Source: Christensenellaceae bacterium
GTDB taxonomy: Bacteria; Bacillota; Clostridia; Christensenellales; UBA1750
Assembly (NCBI GenBank): GCA_031280685.1
Contig: JAITGM010000017.1
Span: 1 to 33,781, forward strand
DNA length: 33,781 bases
Direction of reading: 5' to 3'
Below are positions 24,401-33,781 of this stretch, one piece after another. The notes below the pieces were generated by a model. That model saw nothing but the letters and a program-made list of their open reading frames with translations. It was not told the origin of the DNA and ran no database searches. Numbering within the stretch: position 1 is the stretch's first letter; each line of letters begins with the position of its first letter. The position numbers and the translations under genes are program-made.

Positions 24401-25169
24401 CTTTGAAACCCACCTGGGCTATGCGGCGCGCGCGCTTGGCTGGCACATTGAAACGCCCGTTTTCGACGGCGCCAGCGAGGAAGACATCCAGAGCCTGCTC
24501 GAGCGCGCGGGCAAGAGGCCGGACGGCAAGACCATCCTCTATGACGGCCGCACGGGCGAGCAGTTCGAAAACCCCGTGACGGTTGGGTATATGTACATGC
24601 TCAAGCTCCACCATCTGGTGGACGACAAGATCCACGCCCGCTCGACCGGGCCGTACTCTTTGGTGACGCAGCAGCCCCTGGGCGGCAAGGCCCAGTTCGG
24701 CGGCCAGCGCTTTGGGGAAATGGAGGTGTGGGCGCTGGAAGCCTACGGCGCGGCGCATACCCTGCAAGAGATTTTGACCGTCAAGTCGGACGATGTGGTG
24801 GGCCGCGTGAAGACCTACGAGGCCGTGGTCAAGGGTGAAAACATTCCGGAGCCCGGCGTGCCCGAATCCTTCAAAGTGCTGATTAAGGAATTGCAGTCCC
24901 TGGCGCTCGACGTAAAGGTTCTGACCGACGGCAAGGAGGAGATCGAGCTGCGCGAGAGCATCGACGACGAGATGGACCGTCTCGGCCGCGAGGAGGAGCA
25001 GTCTTCGCGCGACATCGCCTTGGACGAAGAGCTCGACCTGGACGACGACGGCTTTGGCGACACCCTGCCAGACGACCTGGGCGACGCCTTCATCGACGAT
25101 ATCGACGACCTGGGCGATGAAGAGGACGAGGACGATGGCGAAACCCAGGACGAGGACGACGACCTTTAG
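21441..25169 (+). CDS. rpoB: DNA-directed RNA polymerase beta subunit
   Basis: A 1242-residue catalytic subunit of RNA polymerase. The N-terminus runs into [21 protein letters not shown], typical of Firmicutes. The rifampicin-binding cluster is present as [23 protein letters not shown] followed by SALGPGG; the key Asp, His and Ser residues are kept, with Pro where E. coli has Asn518. [33 protein letters not shown] and [22 protein letters not shown] are the expected catalytic-core and clamp motifs. The protein ends in an Asp/Glu-rich tail of about 65 residues beyond the usual end. The start follows GAGAGGTG by nine nt; an in-frame GTG at 21429 lies inside that site. rpoC follows 62 bp downstream. 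The ribosomal genes rplJ and rplL are not upstream. Confidence 0.99.
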   Translation: MAHQVLVHPELKGKRTRMSFAKIKEVLEMPDLIEVQKNSYRRFLKEDLREVLSDVSPITDFSENLQLEFTDYSLDDTPKYSVEKCKERDATYSAALRVGVRLINRETGEIKESEVFMGDFPLMTDSGTFIINGAERVIVSQLVRSPGVYYAKTIDKAGKPLFATTLIPGRGAWLEYESDSNDVLWVRVDRTRKVPLTVILRAFGYGTNAQISELLGEHEALEATLAKDAANSVDSGMVEIYKRLRPGEPPTVDSATSLINSLFFDPKRYDLARVGRYKFNKKLALATRIAGFIASRDLISPVSGEILAHAGDTLTRDLAQRIQNAGVNEAYLSINGKEIKVLGNNFAFADELLPFDPKEVGISEMAHLPTLRKLIEENPGEEELRAAIKANLDHLAPKHILVEDVVASVSYLLGLGYGVGHEDDIDHLGNRRLRSVGELLQNQIRIGLSRLERVVRERMAVRDMEVVTPQSLINIRPVSGAIKEFFGSSQLSQFLDQPNPLAELTHKRRASALGPGGLNRERASMDVRDVHSSHYSRMCPIETPEGPNIGLISSLATYARINEYGFIEAPYRRVDKPGRRVTDEVVYMTADEEENYILAQANEELDEKGWFLSEMVTARQREDINQFPRESIDFMDVSPRQLVSVASAMIPFLENDDANRALMGANMQRQAVPLLVPEAPIVGTGMEYKAARDSGVVILAKEAGVVSKVSADEIVVEDEARHKEEYHLIKFTRSNQSTCINQRPIVKLGERVEKGQVLADGHSTDMGEIALGRNILMAFMPWEGYNYEDAILISEKLVKEDVLTSIHMEEYESEARDTKLGPEEITADIPNVGDDALKDLDERGIIRIGAEVRAGDILVGKVTPKGETELTAEERLLRAIFGEKAREVRDTSLRVPHGEYGTIVDVKVFTRENKDELQPGVNMMVRVYIAQKRKISVGDKMAGRHGNKGVISRILPEEDMPFLPDGTPLEIVLNPLGVPSRMNIGQVFETHLGYAARALGWHIETPVFDGASEEDIQSLLERAGKRPDGKTILYDGRTGEQFENPVTVGYMYMLKLHHLVDDKIHARSTGPYSLVTQQPLGGKAQFGGQRFGEMEVWALEAYGAAHTLQEILTVKSDDVVGRVKTYEAVVKGENIPEPGVPESFKVLIKELQSLALDVKVLTDGKEEIELRESIDDEMDRLGREEEQSSRDIALDEELDLDDDGFGDTLPDDLGDAFIDDIDDLGDEEDEDDGETQDEDDDL

Positions 25170-25231
25170 GCCTTTGGGGTGAAAACCCCGGGTTGGCCTT
25201 CCGCTTTTCGAGAGGCAAGGAGGAATGAGGC

Positions 25232-28765
<3,534 letters not shown>

Positions 28766-28795
28766 CGCGGGGCAAAGAGGGGCAAAATAAGCGCG

Positions 28796-28830
28796 ACGAG
28801 GGCCGGCGGGGTTCGCCAGCCCTCGTTTTT
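28796..28830 (+). terminator. Terminator of the rpoBC operon
   Basis: ACGAGGGC (28796-28803) pairs with GCCCTCGT (28819-28826), with further GC pairs inside, followed by a T-run (28826-28830). It separates rpoBC from the next gene. Confidence 0.85.
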
Positions 28831-28844
28831 CGCGCAAAAGGCAC

Positions 28845-28873
28845 TAGACAGCGCGGCTGGGATTGAGTATACT
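28845..28873 (+). promoter_or_regulatory. Promoter of the free-standing gene after rpoC
   Basis: TAGACA (28845-28850), 17 nt, TATACT (28868-28873), about 50 nt before the start codon. Confidence 0.65.
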
Positions 28874-28930
28874 TCCATTAATCTATGTAAAGGCCTCTGG
28901 ATGAACCTGAGGCGTGAGGAGGATGCGTCT

Positions 28931-29779
28931 ATGCCGGAATTCCCGCGCACCCTGGTCGGCGGCGTCTCGCTGCCGCGCATGATCATTGGCTCGAACTGGC
29001 TGCTGGGCTACAGCCACACAAGCTCTGCGGCGGACGGCTACATCAACCAGATCAATCGCAATGAGGAAAGCATCGCTGCCATCTTCGAGGCCTTTTTGGA
29101 GTACGGCATCGACGCCGTGATGGCGCCCATGGTCGCCAACCCCGTGCTGCTCGGCGGCGCTAAGCTCGCCGAGGATAGAACCGGCAAGGGGCTGATTCTC
29201 ATCGACACGCCGATTTTGAACGTAGACGATTCTGCGGAAGGCAGAAAGGAGGCCGAAAAGGTCATCGTGGATTCCGCGAAGGCAGGCTGCAGGTTCTGCT
29301 TCCCGCATCACTCTTCCGCAGAGCAGCTCGTGAACAAGAACAGGCACGAGATCCAGCGCCTGCCCGACTATCTGAGCATGATCCGCGAACAGGGCATGAT
29401 TCCGGGGCTCTCGGCCCATATGCCGGAGCTGATTCTTTACTCAGACGAGCAGGGTTACGACGTGGAAACCTATATTCAAATCTATAACTGTCTTGGGTTC
29501 CTCATGCAGGTTGAGTTGGAGGCCGTGCATAAGATCATCTGGAATGCAAAAAAGCCTGTGATGAGCATCAAGCCCATGGCGGCTGGCCGGGTTTCGCCCT
29601 TCGTGGGGCTCTCGTTCTCGTTTTCGACCCTGCGCGAAAAGGATATGGTCACGGTCGGTTGCATGACGCCGGCCGAAGCCTATGAAGATATCGAAATCGG
29701 TCTGGCCGCGATCGAAAGGCGCCCGCCCGGCATTCAGGGACGTTCCAGTCCCAACAAAACGGCTATTTTGCGCGCTTAA
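28931..29779 (+). CDS. Conserved-looking protein of unknown function, TIM-barrel-like
   Basis: A 282-residue soluble protein I cannot name with certainty. Recognisable stretches are LVGGVSLPRMIIGSNWLLGYSHTSSA near the start (described as one region), FLEYGIDAVMAPMVANP, LILIDTPILNVDD and KKPVMSIKPMAAGRVSP near residue 220. The alternating strand-helix pattern and the late KP-x-A-x-G motif suggest a TIM barrel, as in aldo/keto reductases or aldolases, but no catalytic tetrad is identifiable. No signal peptide or membrane segment. GAGGAGG lies eight nt before the ATG. It has its own promoter and lies between the rpoBC terminator and the str operon, so it is not part of either. A metabolic enzyme is more likely than a transcription or translation factor. 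Confidence 0.7.
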   Translation: MPEFPRTLVGGVSLPRMIIGSNWLLGYSHTSSAADGYINQINRNEESIAAIFEAFLEYGIDAVMAPMVANPVLLGGAKLAEDRTGKGLILIDTPILNVDDSAEGRKEAEKVIVDSAKAGCRFCFPHHSSAEQLVNKNRHEIQRLPDYLSMIREQGMIPGLSAHMPELILYSDEQGYDVETYIQIYNCLGFLMQVELEAVHKIIWNAKKPVMSIKPMAAGRVSPFVGLSFSFSTLREKDMVTVGCMTPAEAYEDIEIGLAAIERRPPGIQGRSSPNKTAILRA

Positions 29780-29833
29780 GCGGCCCTTACCGCCAAAACG
29801 CAGCCCTTTTGATGAGGGCTTCGGCTGCGGAAA

Positions 29834-29963
29834 GGGCCCGCGCCTGCGAAGCAGGCAGCCCAGGAAGGGGGCATGCGCCGAAGGCGCAAGCCCCCTTCCT
29901 GGGCCGGGGCGGCGAAGCCGCCCGCGGGCCCTTGGCCGGCGCGCAGAGCGCGCCGGCCAAGGG
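29834..29963. repeat. Nested inverted repeats forming a predicted four-way junction plus a long hairpin
   Basis: Outer arms GGGCCCGC (29834-29841) and GCGGGCCC (29924-29931) enclose three hairpins. Arm 1 is GCCTGC/GCAGGC (29842-29856). Arm 2 is CCCAGGAAGGGGGC (29859-29872) with its complement (29890-29903), capped by TGCGCC/GGCGCA (29874-29888). Arm 3 is GGGCGGC/GCCGCCC (29907-29923). All three end in a GAA triloop. It abuts a perfect 16-bp hairpin (29929-29944 with 29948-29963, loop AGA). Pairing is exact except one A-A opposition, so it is unlikely to be chance. The region 29780-30133 holds no gene. Confidence 0.8.
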
Positions 29964-30025
29964 CGACCTCCTTGCCGCCCAAGTTTAAGATTTGGAAAGA
30001 AGGAGGGATTGAAGGCGAAAATCGG

Positions 30026-30054
30026 TTGACAGTGCTGCTTTGCACTGGTATACT
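30026..30054 (+). promoter_or_regulatory. Promoter of the str operon (rplGB-rpsL-rpsG-fusA-tuf)
   Basis: Perfect TTGACA (30026-30031), a 17-nt spacer and TATACT (30049-30054). It is one of the strongest promoters in the window, as expected for ribosomal genes, with a leader of about 70 nt. Confidence 0.85.
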
Positions 30055-30133
30055 TACTCTTGGTCTATTCTGAGCGGCCGCCCTTTTGTGCGGGTGCTGG
30101 ATTTTTGGAAGAAGAGAAAGGAAGAATAAGAGG

Positions 30134-30385
30134 ATGAGCGCCGATTCAGGCGAGGGACGAAGTCGCCTTATTGTGGGCACGAAACAACTGCTGAAATCCA
30201 TCGAAAGGGAAGAGATTCGCGAAATCATCATCGCCCGCGACGCGGAAAGCCGCGTGACGGGCAGCTTGATCGAAGCGGCCAGGCAAAAAGGCCTTGCAAT
30301 ACGCTTCGTTGAAACCATGGAAGAGCTCGGGCATAGCTGCGGCATTCAGGTGGGTGCTGCGGCGGCCGGGGAGCGCAAGATTTAG
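30134..30385 (+). CDS. rplGB: L7Ae-family ribosome-associated protein (YbxF/RplGB-like)
   Basis: An 83-residue RNA-binding protein of the L7Ae/L30e family. It aligns by eye with Bacillus YbxF: IVGTKQLLKSIEREEIREIIIARDA at the start and VETMEELGHSCGIQVGAAAAG at the end, with the conserved G-T-K-Q and L-G-x-x-C-G-I-x-V-G-A-A motifs. Family members bind kink-turn RNA. The position directly before rpsL matches the Bacillus order. The ATG at 30134 is preceded by an AAAGGAAG-like site about 9 nt away, weaker than for its neighbours. An open frame extends 16 codons upstream into the leader and is not favoured. Confidence 0.9.
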   Translation: MSADSGEGRSRLIVGTKQLLKSIEREEIREIIIARDAESRVTGSLIEAARQKGLAIRFVETMEELGHSCGIQVGAAAAGERKI

Positions 30386-30457
30386 CCAATTCGCGGGCCC
30401 TTTAGGGTTGCGGCCCGGTTTGGATATGATTTTTGAGGTAAAGGAGGTGCTTGTGAA

Positions 30458-30832
30458 GTGCCAACCATCAACCAGTTGATCCGCAAAAGACGTTCCACGA
30501 AGACCTACAAGTCCAAGGCGCCGATTCTGCAGAATAACCCTCAGAGACGCGCCGTGTGCCTGTCGGTTAAGACGCTGACGCCCAAAAAGCCGAATTCCGC
30601 CCTGCGCAAGATCGCGCGCGTTCGCCTGACGAACGGCATAGAGGGAACCGCGTACATCCCGGGCGTGGGCCACAACCTGCAGGAGCACTCCGTCGTCCTA
30701 ATCCGCGGCGGCAGGGTTCGCGATTTGCCGGGCGTCCGCTACCATATCATCCGCGGCACTTTAGACACGGCAGGCGTTGCCAAGCGCATGCAGGCCAGGT
30801 CGCTCTATGGCGCCAAGAAGCCCAAGAAATAA
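30458..30832 (+). CDS. rpsL: 30S ribosomal protein S12
   Basis: A 124-residue small-subunit protein that monitors codon-anticodon fit in the decoding centre. It shows [29 protein letters not shown] and [27 protein letters not shown]43, in TPKKPNS, is the common wild-type residue. Position 88 is Arg (codon CGC in GGRVRDLPG) where most bacteria have Lys; K88R is a known streptomycin-resistance substitution. The length equals E. coli S12. The start is GTG, with a perfect AAGGAGGTG eight nt upstream. It is followed by an unusually long 228-bp gap before rpsG. Confidence 0.99.
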   Translation: MPTINQLIRKRRSTKTYKSKAPILQNNPQRRAVCLSVKTLTPKKPNSALRKIARVRLTNGIEGTAYIPGVGHNLQEHSVVLIRGGRVRDLPGVRYHIIRGTLDTAGVAKRMQARSLYGAKKPKK

Positions 30833-31060
30833 CACCTTTAGGGGCTGCAACCAGGATGAATGCGACCTTTCTTCGGGTCGAAACCCTTCCCTTGCCTCAA
30901 AGGCCGGGGCGGCGCGTTCCCTTTGGAACCAAGGGGGCGCGGCGGGAGTGCTGACCAGGGATTTTGGCCTTTCAGATGGGGCGTTTTCCCCAAAGGGGCG
31001 GAGCTAGAGGGTTTCCTTTGCTTTTTTTGGAGCTGTTAAAGTCTAAAGGAGGACGAAAAA
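30833..31060 (+). other. Long spacer between rpsL and rpsG
   Basis: 228 bp with no gene. It contains small stems (CGACC/GGTCG near 30870-30887; GTTCC/GGAAC near 30919-30932; CCCC/GGGG near 30990-31000) and a T-run (31023-31028) close to the rpsG ribosome binding site. No promoter match is convincing. In many bacteria this region binds S7 for feedback control. That could explain the structure, but I cannot identify an S7 site. Confidence 0.4.
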
Positions 31061-31531
31061 GTGCCAAGGCGTGGATTTATTCCTAAGCGCGAGGTGCTGT
31101 CAGACCCAATGTATGGCAGCGTCATCGTGACGAAGTTGATTAACCAGGTTATGTATGACGGCAAGCGCGGCGTGGCGCAGCGCGTCTGCTACGAAGCCTT
31201 TGAGCTCGTGGCACAGCGCAGCGGCAAGGAGGCCGGCGAGGTCTTCGAGAGCGCGCTGAACAACATCATGCCGGTTTTGGAAGTTAAGGCCCGCCGCGTG
31301 GGCGGCGCGACCTACCAGGTGCCCATCGAGATCAGGCCCGAGCGCCGCCAAACCCTGGCGCTGCGCTGGCTGGTCGAGTTCTCACGCGGCCGGGGCGAAA
31401 AGACCATGGCCCAGCGCTTGGGGAACGAGATCTTGGACGCATCCAACAATACCGGCGCGGCCGTGCGCCGCAAGGAAGAGATGCATCGCATGGCGGAAGC
31501 CAACAAGGCCTTCGCGCATTATCGTTGGTAA
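31061..31531 (+). CDS. rpsG: 30S ribosomal protein S7
   Basis: A 156-residue primary 16S rRNA-binding protein that nucleates assembly of the small-subunit head. Motifs include [29 protein letters not shown] [28 protein letters not shown] and the C-terminal [12 protein letters not shown] that is nearly invariant in bacterial S7. Length is normal. The start is GTG after AAAGGAGG eight nt upstream. It is the third gene of the str operon and is followed by fusA after 39 bp. Confidence 0.99.
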   Translation: MPRRGFIPKREVLSDPMYGSVIVTKLINQVMYDGKRGVAQRVCYEAFELVAQRSGKEAGEVFESALNNIMPVLEVKARRVGGATYQVPIEIRPERRQTLALRWLVEFSRGRGEKTMAQRLGNEILDASNNTGAAVRRKEEMHRMAEANKAFAHYRW

Positions 31532-31570
31532 GCCGCAGTAGTCTTTAAGTTTAAGTTAGGAGAGCAAACT

Positions 31571-33640
<2,070 letters not shown>

Positions 33641-33668
33641 GTAGATTAACGAAGGGAAGAACAGCACA

Positions 33669-33781
33669 ATGGGGAAGGCAAAATTTGAGCGGACGAAGCC
33701 GCACGTAAACATCGGGACGATCGGGCACGTAGACCATGGAAAGACGACGCTGACGGCGGCGATCACGATGGTGCTGGCGAA
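33669..33781 (+). CDS. tuf: Translation elongation factor Tu (N-terminal part, truncated by window end)
   Basis: The first 37 codons of EF-Tu, the GTPase that brings aminoacyl-tRNA to the ribosome. It reads [20 protein letters not shown] and then [17 protein letters not shown], with the P-loop GHVDHGKT intact. The ATG follows a GAAGGGAAG site by nine nt. Codon use differs from fusA next door: all Thr codons are ACG, all Ala codons but the first are GCG, and GGG is common for Gly. About 360 further residues lie outside the window. Confidence 0.97.
   Translation, partial: MGKAKFERTKPHVNIGTIGHVDHGKTTLTAAITMVLA

Noticed and set aside
30833..31007. Possible small gene between rpsL and rpsG (76-codon frame)
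   Set aside because: It starts inside rpsL in another frame, lacks a ribosome binding site and has low-complexity composition.

Overview
This window looks like a chromosomal segment of a Gram-positive, Clostridia-type Firmicute with a high-G+C genome. My guess is something near Christensenellales or another gut Clostridia lineage, but the order is inferred and not proven. The evidence is the gene order rpoB-rpoC-(insert)-rplGB/ybxF-rpsL-rpsG-fusA-tuf, strong Shine-Dalgarno sites, frequent GTG/TTG starts, lipoprotein-anchored binding proteins, an LplA/LplB-type sugar ABC importer, and DUF1540 and DUF1858 proteins. Most genes are housekeeping or ordinary accessory genes. I see no phage, CRISPR array, transposase or defence island.

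Left part (1-4600). A minus-strand carbohydrate ABC transporter (binding lipoprotein, then an LplB-like permease running off the window edge) follows a small DUF1858 redox-type protein. Both minus-strand transcription units have a promoter-like sequence carrying the same AAGCGCTT palindrome. On the plus strand are a duplicated AbrB-type membrane protein, then secG.

4600-12800. secG is followed by rnr (RNase R), but smpB and tmRNA, which often follow, are absent. In their place is a decaying stretch with an inverted-repeat element and a degraded PPP/metallophosphoesterase gene whose catalytic motifs are visible but mutated. Next come a DUF1540 mini-protein with a hairpin overlapping its ribosome binding site, an NAD-dependent epimerase-like protein, and a minus-strand operon of OmpR-type response regulator, sensor kinase and beta-propeller-like lipoprotein. 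A tRNA-Leu(GAG) is transcribed divergently from that operon and is followed by three strong hairpins.

12850-21100. This holds an L-fucose/L-arabinose isomerase-family protein and a small membrane-anchored protein (both minus), then a plus-strand operon of aspartate kinase, a TAXI-like lipoprotein and a tandem double GNAT acetyltransferase. A Nudix hydrolase pseudogene (one nonsense codon, one frameshift) and a second copy of the inverted-repeat element follow. Then come a sugar-phosphate isomerase/epimerase and a DMT-family exporter, probably co-transcribed.

21100-33781. The rpoBC operon has its own promoter, whose -35 box lies in a 12-bp palindrome, and a leader of about 270 nt. rpoC ends at a clear terminator. 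A free-standing gene of unknown function and a branched repeat structure (a perfect four-way junction on paper) separate rpoBC from the str operon: L7Ae-like protein, S12, S7, EF-G, EF-Tu (truncated by the window end). S12 carries arginine at position 88, where lysine is usual; this change is associated with streptomycin resistance. The visible start of tuf uses codons unlike fusA.
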